64,000 bases of DNA from an uncultured Roseburia sp. (lineage in GTDB: Bacteria; Bacillota; Clostridia; Lachnospirales; Lachnospiraceae). Shown here piece by piece: positions 17,573 to 27,389 of the stretch. The translations under genes were made by a program, and so were the position numbers. The stretch lies in the NCBI GenBank assembly GCA_947647505.1, contig CANSKO010000006.1, positions 62,001 through 126,000 of the forward strand. Direction: 5' to 3'. Position 1 is the stretch's first letter; each line of letters begins with the position of its first letter. The notes under the pieces were generated by a model. The model searched no databases, was not told where the DNA came from, and was given only the letters and a program-made list of their open reading frames with translations.

Positions 17573-17794
17573 GGAAGAATTAAAAAATTCAGGCAGCAGC
17601 TGCCAGAGAAAACCTCTCAGAGAAAATTAGCGGAAATGTTGCAGATACAGGAGTTAGACCTTGATAAAAATGCGATTTAAAGAATAGAATCCGGAAAACG
17701 CTTTGTGACGGATATAGAATTAAAGGCATTTGCGGAAATTTTTGATATGAGCAGTGATGAATTATTAAAATACAGAGACGAAATGATGAAATAA
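17573..17794 (+). pseudogene. Decayed XRE-family (helix-turn-helix) regulator
   Basis: One frame ending at the TAA at 17792-17794 reads as a Cro/CI-type helix-turn-helix protein: SQRKLAEMLQI, then NAI-stop-RIESGKRFV, then FAEIFDMSSDELLKYRDEM. The in-frame TAA at 17678-17680 sits where the family has Gln (CAA to TAA would do it). Upstream there is a stop at 17570 and no start codon. So the gene has lost its start and gained a stop. It lies before the DUF3795 gene in AT-rich DNA and may be what is left of a regulator-bearing insertion. Confidence 0.75.
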
Positions 17795-17821
17795 AACAGA
17801 ACGATCAGGAGGTGTTTTACT

Positions 17822-18154
17822 GTGAAAGACAGGATTGCATACTGTGGGCTGGATTGTGAAGCATGCGACGCATATCTTGCGACAGTCCGGGATGACCAGG
17901 CGCTGCGTGAAAAAACGGCAAAATTATGGTCTGCGTTAAATCATGCGCCTATTCTGCCGGAACATATCAACTGTCAGGGCTGCCGTGCTGAGGGAATAAA
18001 AACGATATTTTGCGACAGTCTTTGTGAGATTCGCCAGTGTGCGCTGAAAAAGAGCATGACAACATGCGGCGACTGTCCGGATCTTGAAACATGTCAGATT
18101 GTTGGAGAGATTGTTTCCGATTATCCCGAAGCCCTGAAACATTTGAAAGGATAA
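17822..18154 (+). CDS. DUF3795 cysteine-rich protein
   Basis: A 110-aa protein starting IAYCGLDCEACDAY, the hallmark of DUF3795, with further cysteines in NCQGCRAEG, FCDSLCEIRQCAL, TTCGDCPDLETC. The spaced Cys pairs would bind zinc or an iron-sulfur cluster (inference); the family's function is not known to me. The start is a GTG at 17822 with AGGAGGTG 11 bases before it. No partner gene is evident. Confidence 0.8.
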   Translation: MKDRIAYCGLDCEACDAYLATVRDDQALREKTAKLWSALNHAPILPEHINCQGCRAEGIKTIFCDSLCEIRQCALKKSMTTCGDCPDLETCQIVGEIVSDYPEALKHLKG

Positions 18155-18183
18155 GCGGCAGAATGGGACGGGAAAGAAATCTG

Positions 18184-18211
18184 TTGAAAAAACAGAAAAT
18201 TGTAGTATGAT
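18184..18211 (+). promoter_or_regulatory. Promoter of the MCP-like gene
   Basis: TTGAAA (18184-18189), a 16-bp gap and TATGAT (18206-18211) lie 52 bases before the start codon. No sigma-28 box was seen here. Confidence 0.5.
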
Positions 18212-18263
18212 TAGAACTGGAACATAAAACTGTAAAATACGGACGAATTATTGGAGGAAATTT

Positions 18264-19553
18264 ATGAGTGGAGAAGGAAAAGACCATACGCATACGATTC
18301 GGATCAGAACAAAGCTCTATAGAATTGGAGTGGCTTCGTTTCTGTCGATTTTGATCGGATGCTTTTTTTTCGCGTGGTTTTTCAGGCAGAACCAGATCGC
18401 GTTTCTGGCGATATCCGTTGTCTTTGCAATATGCGGCGCTGCATGTTTCATACGCGGCATTTCTTCCGTTACAGAACCGTTTGCGTCGATGGAGCAGATT
18501 TTAAAGCGGCTGTCCGAAGGGGATTTTTCAAAACCGACGGAGAAGGAGATGCTGGAGAGGGAGGAAGAGTTTGGCAGCCTGGCAGGACTGGCGGAAGGCG
18601 CGCGGCAGAACGTCAGCGCGTTGATTGACGGCGTTTTACAGGGGACAAAAGACGTTTCGCGTACGTTAAACGGCGCGCAGTTACATACGTCCGGATTAAA
18701 GGACGCGATTGCGGACGCTTCTCTGACGGCAAAGGGGATGGACGCGTCGGTTCGAAAGATGGCGGAAGCGTCAGAGGAGATGAATCGCCTGTCGAAGGCC
18801 GTACAGACGACAGTGCAGGCGGTTGCGTCACAGGTGCAAAACGGTTCCAGGCTGGTGCAGGAGGTTTATACGCGCGCAATCGAGACAAAGGAAGAGACGT
18901 CTGTAAGACGGGATATGGTCATTTTGCATCAGAGCGAGATGCGCGGCAGTCTGATGCGTGCATTGGATGATATTCGAATCGTGGAAAAAATAGCGGATCT
19001 GGCGGAATCCATTCTGGAAATTACGGAAAAGACAAATCTGCTGTCTTTGAATGCAAGCATTGAGGCGGCGCGGGCCGGAGAAGCGGGAAGGGGCTTTGCC
19101 ATTGTCGCCGATGAAATTCGCAAGCTGGCGGAGCAGGCGGGAAAGCATGCGGAGACGATTCAGTTTCTGACGGGAGAAGCGCATTCTGCGGCGGATCATC
19201 TGAAGGGAGACTGTGAGCAGATGCTTGATTTTATGGACAGCAAGGTCGTTGCCGGTTTTGACTTTTTTGACGGAATAGCGGACGCCGGCATTGGCGATGC
19301 GGAAGAAATGGGCGGCGTAGCGGAAGGATTTGGCAGGACGGCAGGAGAGTTGGCTTCTCTTTCGGTGCAGCTGCTTAAAACGGCGGACGGCATGGGAACG
19401 TCGGCGGAAGAAGGCGAACAGGGAGCGCAGGACATCGTCGGGAAGACGGAGGAAATGGCCGGGCGGACAGGCTGTATGACAGACTTTTTCAGAGAAGCGG
19501 ATCAGGCGGTACATAAAATGGAAGAAGAAGCCGGGAAGTTTTTTCCATCCTGA
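18264..19553 (+). CDS. Methyl-accepting chemotaxis-type signalling protein without sensor domain
   Basis: A 429-aa protein with two close membrane helices (about 22-40 and 44-64) and almost no outer loop, so there is no ligand-binding domain of the usual kind. A HAMP-like segment (about 65-115) follows. The coiled-coil signalling tip is well conserved ([36 protein letters not shown]). The C-terminal half after the tip is short, and the usual CheR/CheB tether is not evident. It may sense through the membrane or cytoplasm, or signal in something other than taxis. No che genes are in the window. Confidence 0.85.
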   Translation: MSGEGKDHTHTIRIRTKLYRIGVASFLSILIGCFFFAWFFRQNQIAFLAISVVFAICGAACFIRGISSVTEPFASMEQILKRLSEGDFSKPTEKEMLEREEEFGSLAGLAEGARQNVSALIDGVLQGTKDVSRTLNGAQLHTSGLKDAIADASLTAKGMDASVRKMAEASEEMNRLSKAVQTTVQAVASQVQNGSRLVQEVYTRAIETKEETSVRRDMVILHQSEMRGSLMRALDDIRIVEKIADLAESILEITEKTNLLSLNASIEAARAGEAGRGFAIVADEIRKLAEQAGKHAETIQFLTGEAHSAADHLKGDCEQMLDFMDSKVVAGFDFFDGIADAGIGDAEEMGGVAEGFGRTAGELASLSVQLLKTADGMGTSAEEGEQGAQDIVGKTEEMAGRTGCMTDFFREADQAVHKMEEEAGKFFPS

Positions 19554-19651
19554 AAAAATTGTAAAAAAAGAGGAAAATGGAATTTTGTGCGGAACATATA
19601 ATATAAGCTGATACAGATGCCAGGAGGGAAGGAGACAAGGAGGTGGGCGAT

Positions 19652-20665
19652 GTGACCATCCGCGAGAAGATGGAACAGATGGAACGCGAGACATTAAGCC
19701 CTCATGCAACGCTCAGCAGTTGTACGAAAGGAAGAGAACGGGAAGAGGAGCCCTGCGATATCCGTCCGGCGTTTCAAAGGGACAGGGACAGGATACTGCA
19801 CTGCAAGTCTTTTCGTCGTCTGAAAAATAAGACGCAGGTGTTTTTGACGCCGAAAGGCGACCATTACCGCACACGCATGTCTCATACGCTGGAAGTGTCG
19901 CAGAATGCGCGGACGATTGCAAAGGCGCTGCGCCTGAATGAGGATCTGGTGGAAGCGATCGCGCTTGGGCATGATCTGGGGCACACGCCGTTTGGACATG
20001 CGGGAGAATATCTGTTGAATTCCCTTTGCGAAGATGGATTTCGCCACAATGAGCAGAGCGTTCGCATTGTCGAAAGGCTGGAAAAGAGCGGAGAGGGACT
20101 GAATCTGACCTGGGAAGTGCGCGACGGCATACGGAACCATCAGACGAGGACAATGCCCCATACCCTGGAAGGGAAAATCGTGCGCTTTTCTGACAAGATC
20201 GCCTATATCAATCATGATATTGACGATGCGATACGGGCGCAGATCATGGTCGTGGAGGATATTCCGAAGGAGCTTCGAAACACGCTTGGCAATACGACAA
20301 GGGAGCGTCTGGACCGCCTGATACATAATATTATTACAAACAGTCTTGGCAGGGATGAAATCAGGATGTCGAAAGAAGTGGAAGAGGCTATGCTGGAACT
20401 GCGAAAATTTATGTTTTTGCATGTCTATAAAAATCCCATTGCCAAAGGAGAAGAGAAAAAAGCGAGGGAACTGTTAAAATATCTGTTTGAGCATTATATG
20501 GAACATCTGGAACTGATACCTGCCAAATATATTCGGATGCTGGATGCGGGAGAAAAAAAAGACCGCATCGTATGCGACTATATTTCCGGCATGACGGATC
20601 AGTATGCGATTGCCAAATTTGAGACATACTTTTTGCCGCAGGCGTGGCAGGTGGATGGTTATTAA
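19652..20665 (+). CDS. dGTPase-like HD-domain triphosphohydrolase
   Basis: A 337-aa HD phosphohydrolase of the dGTP triphosphohydrolase-like family, which splits dNTPs to nucleoside and triphosphate. The metal site is shown by RTRMSHTLEV and ALGHDLGHTPFGHAGE. FRRLKNKTQVF is the family's N-terminal landmark. I chose the GTG at 19652, eight bases after AAGGAGG (19637-19643); an in-frame GTG at 19643 overlaps that site. The gene leads a run dgt - dnaG - rpoD - trmK - nif3, common in clostridia. Confidence 0.9.
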   Translation: MTIREKMEQMERETLSPHATLSSCTKGREREEEPCDIRPAFQRDRDRILHCKSFRRLKNKTQVFLTPKGDHYRTRMSHTLEVSQNARTIAKALRLNEDLVEAIALGHDLGHTPFGHAGEYLLNSLCEDGFRHNEQSVRIVERLEKSGEGLNLTWEVRDGIRNHQTRTMPHTLEGKIVRFSDKIAYINHDIDDAIRAQIMVVEDIPKELRNTLGNTTRERLDRLIHNIITNSLGRDEIRMSKEVEEAMLELRKFMFLHVYKNPIAKGEEKKARELLKYLFEHYMEHLELIPAKYIRMLDAGEKKDRIVCDYISGMTDQYAIAKFETYFLPQAWQVDGY

Positions 20666-20689
20666 TCGACGGAAACAGGGGGAAAAAGC

Positions 20690-22501
20690 ATGCCCTTTTA
20701 TGCAGAAGATCTGGTAGAGGAAGTCCGCTCCCGAAGCAATATCGTGGAAGTCGTGTCCGGTTATGTCAAATTGCAGAAGAAAGGAAATCGTTATTTTGGA
20801 CTTTGCCCGTTTCACAATGAAAAGTCGCCGTCTTTTTCGGTGACGCCGGAAAAGGGGATGTATTATTGTTACGGATGCGGAGCCGGAGGAGACGTATTTT
20901 CCTTTTTGATGGAGTATGAAAATTTTACGTTTTCAGAAGCGATGCAGACGCTGGCAGAGCGGGCGGGCGTAGCGCTTCCGGTTCAGGACGATTCTCCCGG
21001 AATGCGCAGAAGGGCGGACAGAAAGCAGCGTCTGTTAGAGGTGAACAAAGAGGCTGCGACGTATTATTATATGCTGCTGCGCGGCATGCGCGGGCGCATG
21101 GCGCTTGATTATTTTAAAAAGCGCGGATTAAGCGATGCGACGATGCATAAATTTGGCCTGGGGTATTCGGACAAATTCGGAGACGATCTGTACCGTTACC
21201 TGAAACAGAAAGGATATGACGATGAGCTGTTAAAAGACAGCGGTCTGATCACGTATGACGAGCGCAGAGGCGGACGTGATAAATTCTGGAACCGCGCAAT
21301 GTTTCCAATTATGGACGTGCGGGGAAAAGTGACGGGCTTTGGCGGGCGCGTTATGGGGGACGGAGAGCCAAAATATTTAAACTCTCCGGAAACGGAAATT
21401 TTTGATAAAAGCCGTACGCTCTATGGCCTGCATCTGGCCAGGACGACGAAAAAGCCGCAGATTCTGCTGTGCGAAGGCTATATGGACGTGATTGCGCTGC
21501 ATCAGGCCGGCTTTGACAATGCTGCGGCTTCGCTTGGAACGGCGTTTACAGCCGGGCATGCCGGGCTGCTTGGACGATATACAAAAGAAGTTTATCTGAC
21601 GTACGACAGCGACGCGGCGGGCGTAAAAGCGGCGCTGCGCGCGCTGCCGATCTTAAAAGGAGCCGGCATAAAAGCAAAGGTTATTGACATGCAGCCGTAC
21701 AAAGATCCGGATGAATTTATCAAAGCTCTGGGAGCGGAGGCGTATCAGGAGCGGATCAATCGGGCGGAGAATGGCTTTTTGTTTGAAATACGCATGCTGG
21801 AACGGGAATACGATCTGCACGATCCGGAAGGCAGGACCTCCTTTTATCAGGCGATTGCCAGGCGGCTTTTGGAATTTGACGAAGGATTGGAACGCGATAA
21901 TTATATCGAAGCGGTTGCCAAAACCTATCAGATTGGTTATGAAAAGCTGCGGAAACTCGTGTTTTCCATGGGCATGCGGGGGATGGCGGGCGCAGGAGAA
22001 GCAAGAGCTGCGCAAAGCGGCGTATCCAGATTGGCCGATACGGGAAAAAATGGCCGCGGAAAGAAAAAGGGGGACGGCATAAAGCAGTCGCAAAAGCTGC
22101 TTTTGACCTGTCTGATCGAGCATGCCGCATTGTTTTCCGTCGTCGAAACATATATTGCGCCGTCTGATTTTACGGAAGACATTTACCGCGTCGCGGCGGA
22201 AGCGCTTTATGAGCAGTACAGAAAGGAAGGAAGGGCGCATCCGGACAGGATTGTCGGTATGTTTGAGGAAGAAGAAAAGAAGCGGGAAATTGCGGCGCTG
22301 TTTCATGCGCGCGTACCGGATATTGATACAAAAGAAGCGATGGAAAAAGTACTTAAAGAAACGGTTGTCCGAATCAAGCAAAACAGCATACAGATGCAAT
22401 CGTCTCAGCTGGCGCCGACAGATCTTGCAGGCCTGCAGAAGCTTGTAGAGGATAAACGACAGTTAGAACAACTGGAAAAATTGCATATTTCTATCGAATA
22501 A
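20690..22501 (+). CDS. dnaG: DNA primase DnaG
   Basis: A 603-aa primase that makes RNA primers at the replication fork. The N-terminal zinc finger is CPFHNEKSPSF followed by YYCYGCGAGGDVF. The catalytic Toprim domain shows LLCEGYMDVIALHQAG and LTYDSDAAG. A helical helicase-binding domain forms the C-terminus. The length is typical. It sits in the conserved macromolecular-synthesis order just before rpoD. Confidence 0.97.
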   Translation: MPFYAEDLVEEVRSRSNIVEVVSGYVKLQKKGNRYFGLCPFHNEKSPSFSVTPEKGMYYCYGCGAGGDVFSFLMEYENFTFSEAMQTLAERAGVALPVQDDSPGMRRRADRKQRLLEVNKEAATYYYMLLRGMRGRMALDYFKKRGLSDATMHKFGLGYSDKFGDDLYRYLKQKGYDDELLKDSGLITYDERRGGRDKFWNRAMFPIMDVRGKVTGFGGRVMGDGEPKYLNSPETEIFDKSRTLYGLHLARTTKKPQILLCEGYMDVIALHQAGFDNAAASLGTAFTAGHAGLLGRYTKEVYLTYDSDAAGVKAALRALPILKGAGIKAKVIDMQPYKDPDEFIKALGAEAYQERINRAENGFLFEIRMLEREYDLHDPEGRTSFYQAIARRLLEFDEGLERDNYIEAVAKTYQIGYEKLRKLVFSMGMRGMAGAGEARAAQSGVSRLADTGKNGRGKKKGDGIKQSQKLLLTCLIEHAALFSVVETYIAPSDFTEDIYRVAAEALYEQYRKEGRAHPDRIVGMFEEEEKKREIAALFHARVPDIDTKEAMEKVLKETVVRIKQNSIQMQSSQLAPTDLAGLQKLVEDKRQLEQLEKLHISIE

Positions 22502-22537
22502 GGACAGAATAGTAACGAACTGTGAGAGGAAGGAAAC

Positions 22538-23695
22538 ATGGAAGAAAAGAAAAGCAGAGATGCAAAGACTCCCGGGGAAGGCGCTGCCTCTGAATCTTCC
22601 GCGGCAAGAGCGGAAAAACTGATTGAAAAATTAAAAGAGCTTGTCGAATTTGCCAGAAAGAAGAAAAATATTCTCGAATATCAGGAAATCAATGATTTTT
22701 TCCAGAAGATGGAATTAAACGCAGAAGAGTTCGAGAAAATTTTAGACTGTCTGGAATCGAATAATATCGACGTGCTTCGCATCAGCGATGATGACGACGA
22801 TATTTTGATCAGCGAAGAGGAAGAAATCGAAGTTGAAAAAATCGACCTTTCCGTGCCGGACGGTATCAGCATCGAAGATCCGGTTCGCATGTATTTGAAA
22901 GAAATCGGAAAAGTGCCTCTTTTAAGCGCGGAAGAAGAAATCGACCTTGCAAAACGCATGGAGCTTGGCGATCAGGAAGCGAAAAAACGTCTTGCAGAGG
23001 CGAATCTTCGCCTTGTCGTTTCCATTGCAAAGCGTTATGTGGGCCGCGGCATGCTGTTTTTGGATCTGATTCAGGAAGGCAATCTGGGACTGATAAAGGC
23101 GGTGGAAAAATTTGATTACCGCAAGGGATATAAGTTTTCCACGTATGCGACATGGTGGATTCGCCAGGCGATTACAAGGGCGATTGCGGATCAGGCGCGA
23201 ACGATTCGAATTCCCGTGCATATGGTGGAAACGATCAATAAACTGATACGAGTCAGCAGACAGCTTTTGCAGGAATATGGCCGTGAACCAACGCCGGAGG
23301 AGATTTCGGACGAAATGAACATGCCGGTGGAGCGCGTACGGGAAATTTTAAAGATTTCTCAGGAGCCGGTTTCTCTGGAAACGCCGATTGGCGAAGAGGA
23401 AGACAGTCATCTGGGAGATTTTATACAGGATGACAACGTTCCGATTCCGGCGGATGCGGCTGCGTTTACATTGTTAAAGGAGCAGTTGCAGGAAGTGCTT
23501 GGAACGCTGACGGAGCGGGAGCAAAAGGTTTTGATTTTGCGGTTTGGACTGGAGGATGGACGGGCGCGGACGCTGGAAGAAGTGGGGCGGGAGTTTAACG
23601 TAACCCGTGAGCGGATTCGTCAGATCGAGGCGAAAGCGCTGCGTAAGCTGCGCCATCCGAGCAGAAGCCGTAAATTAAAAGATTATTTAGAGTAG
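22538..23695 (+). CDS. rpoD: Housekeeping sigma factor RpoD/SigA
   Basis: A 385-aa primary sigma factor. Region 2 includes [19 protein letters not shown] and [12 protein letters not shown], which recognise the -10. Region 4 ends [20 protein letters not shown], which recognises the -35. The N-terminal 1.1 region is short and acidic, with a run of Asp at [13 protein letters not shown], as in other Gram-positives. Its targets would include the TTGACA/TATAAT promoters listed in this window. Confidence 0.98.
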   Translation: MEEKKSRDAKTPGEGAASESSAARAEKLIEKLKELVEFARKKKNILEYQEINDFFQKMELNAEEFEKILDCLESNNIDVLRISDDDDDILISEEEEIEVEKIDLSVPDGISIEDPVRMYLKEIGKVPLLSAEEEIDLAKRMELGDQEAKKRLAEANLRLVVSIAKRYVGRGMLFLDLIQEGNLGLIKAVEKFDYRKGYKFSTYATWWIRQAITRAIADQARTIRIPVHMVETINKLIRVSRQLLQEYGREPTPEEISDEMNMPVERVREILKISQEPVSLETPIGEEEDSHLGDFIQDDNVPIPADAAAFTLLKEQLQEVLGTLTEREQKVLILRFGLEDGRARTLEEVGREFNVTRERIRQIEAKALRKLRHPSRSRKLKDYLE

Positions 23696-23699
23696 GCGT

Positions 23700-24422
23700 A
23701 TGATAAAACTTTCACAGAGACTGACGCATCTTGCAGACATGGTGACAAAAGGCGTTGTGCTGGCGGATGTGGGAACCGATCACGGATATCTGCCGATTTA
23801 TCTTTTGCAGACGAAACGCATACGGCACGCGTTTGCTCTGGATATCAGGCCGGGGCCCCTGCTGCGCGCCAAAGAGCATATTGCGGCGTGCGGACTGAGC
23901 AGCTACATAACGGTAAGACGTTCGGACGGCGTGGCGGCGCTTGCGCCCGGTGAAGCGGATTCTGTTTTGATTGCGGGCATGGGCGGCGGCGTGATGCTGC
24001 ACATACTGGAAGAAGGGGAGCCGGTCCTCTCTCTGGCCCGCGAGCTGATTTTACAGCCGCAGTCCAACCTGCAAAAGGTGCGGGAGTATCTTTACCGGAA
24101 TGCATACGAAATTGACAGGGAAGACATCGTATGGGAAGGCGGCAAATTTTATCCGATGTTTCACGTTTGCACACAACGGAGAACAAAAGCGCGCGTATTT
24201 GCGTCCGAACGGGAGAGGGCGGTTGTCTGCCGTTTTGGAGAATGGGAAGCAAACAAAAGCGCAGACGTACTGTTGCAGTATCTTTTGTATCGAAAAGCGC
24301 AGTATGAAGCGATACAAAGAGAGCTGACGCAAAAGCCAGGGGAAGCGACGCGCGCCCGGCTGGAGGAACTCGAATTTGAACTGGACTGCGTAAACGCGGC
24401 GTTGGAAAAGAAAAACGCATAA
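23700..24422 (+). CDS. trmK: tRNA (adenine-22-N1)-methyltransferase TrmK
   Basis: A 240-aa SAM-dependent methyltransferase that modifies A22 of tRNA. The SAM motif is ADVGTDHGYLPIYLL, and the family motifs IAGMGGGVMLHIL and ILQPQSNLQKVREYL follow. A C-terminal coiled coil is present, as in Bacillus YqfN. It starts four bases after rpoD ends without a strong ribosome site of its own, so it is probably coupled to rpoD. Confidence 0.92.
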   Translation: MIKLSQRLTHLADMVTKGVVLADVGTDHGYLPIYLLQTKRIRHAFALDIRPGPLLRAKEHIAACGLSSYITVRRSDGVAALAPGEADSVLIAGMGGGVMLHILEEGEPVLSLARELILQPQSNLQKVREYLYRNAYEIDREDIVWEGGKFYPMFHVCTQRRTKARVFASERERAVVCRFGEWEANKSADVLLQYLLYRKAQYEAIQRELTQKPGEATRARLEELEFELDCVNAALEKKNA

Positions 24423-24445
24423 AAATAAAAAGGAGTGGCGGAAGA

Positions 24446-25228
24446 TTGAAGGTTGAAGAGATTATGCGGATGCTGGAAGAGCAGTCTCCGCTTGCATACG
24501 CTTTGGAATGGGATAATGCAGGGCTTCTGGCAGGAGATCCGCAGAAGGAAGTCAGTCGGGTCTATGTGGCGCTGGATGCATCGGATGCGGCGGTGGAGGA
24601 GGCTGTCGCAATCGGCGCGGATTTTATGCTGACGCACCATCCTCTGATCTTTAAGGGATTAAAGAGGATTGTTGCGGATGATTTTATTGGCAGACGTCTG
24701 ATTCGTCTGATTCAAAACGATATTGCATATTATGCCATGCATACGAATTTTGACGTAAAGGGAATGGCGGATCTGTCTGCCGCAATGCTTGGGATACGGG
24801 AGCCTGAGGCGCTTGATGTGACGGCCTGCTGCGACGGAAAGGAAGAAGGCATCGGCAGAGTCGGCATGTTGATGGAACCCGTGACGCTGACGTACTGCGC
24901 GGAATTTGTAAAGGCCGTATTTTCCATTGATCAGGTAAAAGTGTTTGGGGAGCCGGGCAGACTGCTGGCCAGGGCCGCGATTGCGCCAGGCTCCGGAAAA
25001 AGTGAAATTGACAATGCGATTGACTGCGGGGCGGACGTATTGATTACCGGGGATATTGATTACCATGACGGCATGGACGCCGCTGCCCGCGGGCTTTGCA
25101 TCATTGACGCGGGGCATTATGGCCTGGAGCATATTTTTATCCGGTACATGAAAGAATATTTGCAAACGAAATGCCCGGAACTGGAAGTCGTTGCGCAGGA
25201 TATTGTATTTCCATATTTTACAGTCTGA
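24446..25228 (+). CDS. Nif3-like dinuclear metal protein
   Basis: A 260-aa member of the Nif3/YqfO family, a ring-shaped dimetal protein of uncertain biochemical role, often beside trmK. Metal-binding landmarks are LTHHPLIFKG, YAMHTNFD and the C-terminal IDAGHYGLEH. The start is a TTG at 24446 after AAGGAG. It lacks the extra CutA-like middle domain of some relatives. Confidence 0.9.
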   Translation: MKVEEIMRMLEEQSPLAYALEWDNAGLLAGDPQKEVSRVYVALDASDAAVEEAVAIGADFMLTHHPLIFKGLKRIVADDFIGRRLIRLIQNDIAYYAMHTNFDVKGMADLSAAMLGIREPEALDVTACCDGKEEGIGRVGMLMEPVTLTYCAEFVKAVFSIDQVKVFGEPGRLLARAAIAPGSGKSEIDNAIDCGADVLITGDIDYHDGMDAAARGLCIIDAGHYGLEHIFIRYMKEYLQTKCPELEVVAQDIVFPYFTV

Positions 25229-25238
25229 GAGGGATGCT

Positions 25239-26900
25239 ATGGAAGAAGAAAAAATCGTGTTGCATGTTTGTGGAGAAGAGAGGCTGTATGCAAAAGGCAC
25301 GCCCTATCTGGAGATTGCGGAGGAATATCAGAGCCGCTTTGGGGATGATATTGTTCTGGCGTCCGTTGACAACCGTCTTTGTGAGCTACATAAGAAAGTA
25401 AAAAAAGCCGGAACGGTTTCGTTTGTTACGACTGCGGACCGCGCCGGAAGAAAGACGTATCGCAGAAGCGTTACGCTTCTGATGCAAAAAGCGCTGTATA
25501 ATATTCTGGGCAGGGAGACGTCCGCAGTTCGCGTAATGTATTGTATCAGTCAGGCGTACTATTGCGAGCTGCCTTATTATGGAAAACCGGATGAAGCGCT
25601 TTTGCTTCGTTTAAAAGAAGAAATGCATCGTCTGGCGGATGAAAAGCACAGGATTATGAAACGAAGCATGAAAACGGATGAGGCGAGAGAGCTTTTCTGT
25701 GCATATGGAATGCCGGAAAAGGAATGTCTGTTTCGCTACCGCAGGAGTTCGCGGGTCAACGTCTATGCACTGGACAATTACGTCGATTATTTTTACGGGT
25801 ATATGACGGCGCATACCGGATTTTTGAAATATTTTGACCTGCGCCTGTATGAGAACGGCTTCGTTTTGATGTTTCCGAATGAGAATACAAAAGAACCGGC
25901 TGCGTTTTGTCCGTCTGTGAAATATTTTGACACGCTCCGGCGTTCCAGAGAATGGGGCCTTACGATGGGCGTCGATACGGTCGGCGCGTTAAATGGCGCA
26001 GTCGCTTCCGGGCGGATGCAGGAGATTATCATGGTGCAGGAGGCGTTGATGGAGCGCAGGATCGGACAGCTTGCGGAGATGATTGCAGAAAGGCGCGACT
26101 GTAAATTTGTCATGATTGCAGGGCCTTCTTCTTCCGGGAAGACGACGTTTTCGCACAGGCTTTCCATTCAGCTTCTGGCGCTTGGATTAAAGCCGCATCC
26201 GCTGTCTCTTGATAATTACTATCGGAACAGAGAGGATGCGCCAAAAGACGAGGAGGGCAATTTTGACTTTGAATGTCTGGAAGCGCTCGACGTGGATTTG
26301 TTTAACCGCGATATGGCCGCTTTGCTGCGGGGAGAGGCGGTAGAGCTGCCGTCGTTTAATTTTAAAAGCGGCAGACGGGAATATAAAGGCAAAAAGATTT
26401 CTCTTGGCAGAGAAGATATTTTGATTATAGAGGGAATCCATGGGCTAAACGGCAGCCTTTCGCATGCGCTGCCGGAAGAAAGCAGGTTTAAAATCTTTAT
26501 CAGCGCGCTGACGCAGCTGAATATTGATGAGCATAATTATCTTCCGACGACGGATGGAAGGCTGATTCGGCGCATCGTGCGGGACGCGAGAACCCGCGAT
26601 ACGACGGCGCGCGAAACGATTGCGATGTGGAATTCCGTAAGGCGCGGGGAGGAGCAGTATATTTTCCCCTATCAGGATGAGGCGGACGTTATGTTTAATT
26701 CGGCGTTGATTTATGAACTTGCCGTATTAAAGCCGTATGCGGAGCCGCTGTTATTTTCCATTGAAAAAGACGCGCGGGAATATCAGGAGGCGAAGCGCCT
26801 TTTGAAGTTTTTAGATTATTTTCTTCCCATGCCGTCAGAGGCGATTGCCGGAAACTCCATATTGCGGGAGTTTATCGGCGGAAGCGTATTTTCGGTGTAA
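25239..26900 (+). CDS. Uridine kinase-like nucleoside kinase with N-terminal TGS/ThrRS-like region
   Basis: A 553-aa fusion. The C-terminal 270 residues are a phosphoribulokinase/uridine-kinase P-loop enzyme (GPSSSGKTTFSHRL starting at residue 295, then SLDNYYRNREDAP and IIEGIHGLN). The N-terminal half resembles the TGS and editing regions of threonyl-tRNA synthetase. This joined type is widespread in clostridia and annotated as nucleoside kinase; the reason for the N-terminal part is not known to me. The ATG at 25239 follows GAGAGGG; an upstream ATG overlaps nif3. Confidence 0.85.
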   Translation: MEEEKIVLHVCGEERLYAKGTPYLEIAEEYQSRFGDDIVLASVDNRLCELHKKVKKAGTVSFVTTADRAGRKTYRRSVTLLMQKALYNILGRETSAVRVMYCISQAYYCELPYYGKPDEALLLRLKEEMHRLADEKHRIMKRSMKTDEARELFCAYGMPEKECLFRYRRSSRVNVYALDNYVDYFYGYMTAHTGFLKYFDLRLYENGFVLMFPNENTKEPAAFCPSVKYFDTLRRSREWGLTMGVDTVGALNGAVASGRMQEIIMVQEALMERRIGQLAEMIAERRDCKFVMIAGPSSSGKTTFSHRLSIQLLALGLKPHPLSLDNYYRNREDAPKDEEGNFDFECLEALDVDLFNRDMAALLRGEAVELPSFNFKSGRREYKGKKISLGREDILIIEGIHGLNGSLSHALPEESRFKIFISALTQLNIDEHNYLPTTDGRLIRRIVRDARTRDTTARETIAMWNSVRRGEEQYIFPYQDEADVMFNSALIYELAVLKPYAEPLLFSIEKDAREYQEAKRLLKFLDYFLPMPSEAIAGNSILREFIGGSVFSV

Positions 26901-26908
26901 TCAGATAT

Positions 26909-27251
26909 AAGCAGGGTGAGTGATCGCGCCCGCAGATTTCTGCGGGTGAGGAAAGTCCGGGCTTCACAGGGCAGGATGCCGGATAACGTCCGGTGGAGGC
27001 GACTCCAAGGAAAGTGCAACAGAAATATACCGCCGGATTTCTTTCTGAAATCCGGTAAGGGTGGAAGGGCAGTGTAAGAGACTACCGCCTCTCTGGTAAC
27101 AGGGAGGGCACATGTAAACCCCATTCGAAGCAAGACCAGAGCAAAGCGTTGACGTGGCCCGCCAGCTTTCGGTAGGTCGCTTGAGGCGGCTGGCAACAGC
27201 CGTCCCAGACAGATGATCATTCATGACATAACCCGGCTTACAGCCCTGCTT
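26909..27251 (+). ncRNA. rnpB: RNase P RNA, type A
   Basis: A 343-nt RNA that forms the catalytic part of RNase P and trims tRNA 5' ends. The 5' AAGCAGGG pairs with the 3' CCCTGCTT to close the molecule. The universal blocks are present: GAGGAAAGTCCGGGC (26948-26962) and, near the 3' end, ATAACCCGGCTTACAG. The tetraloop helix 26930-26947 and the P10/P11 segment (about 27110-27140) also fit. It lies eight bases after the kinase gene; a separate promoter was not clear. Confidence 0.96.
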
Positions 27252-27325
27252 ATTATTTGATATAGAAATGTTCCATAAAATGTATGAAAGAAATATAAAA
27301 TGTTTGTTAAAAAACGACAGGACGG

Positions 27326-27354
27326 TTGACAGCGCAAAATTCAGATTGTACCAT
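27326..27354 (+). promoter_or_regulatory. Promoter of the zinc-ribbon/DUF5685/DnaJ operon
   Basis: TTGACA (27326-27331), 17 bp, TACCAT (27349-27354). The first start codon is 36 bases downstream. Confidence 0.7.
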
Positions 27355-27389
27355 TCTAACAGGCAGTAAGAAAGAATGAAGGTGTGGAA

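Noticed and set aside
16854-18200. Integration site at the tRNA-Leu(AAG) 3' end
   Set aside because: No second copy of the tRNA 3' end and no integrase were seen by eye in the AT-rich patch.
19597-19602. Perfect TATAAT before the dgt-like gene
   Set aside because: No acceptable -35 at 16-18 bp and no TGn; kept out as a promoter call although it may be weakly active.
21653-22399. 248-codon minus-strand frame inside dnaG
   Set aside because: Opposite a certain gene; no start signals and no domain.
25191-25238. Upstream ATG for the nucleoside kinase
   Set aside because: It adds 16 residues that overlap nif3; ATG 25239 has a ribosome site and gives the family's start.
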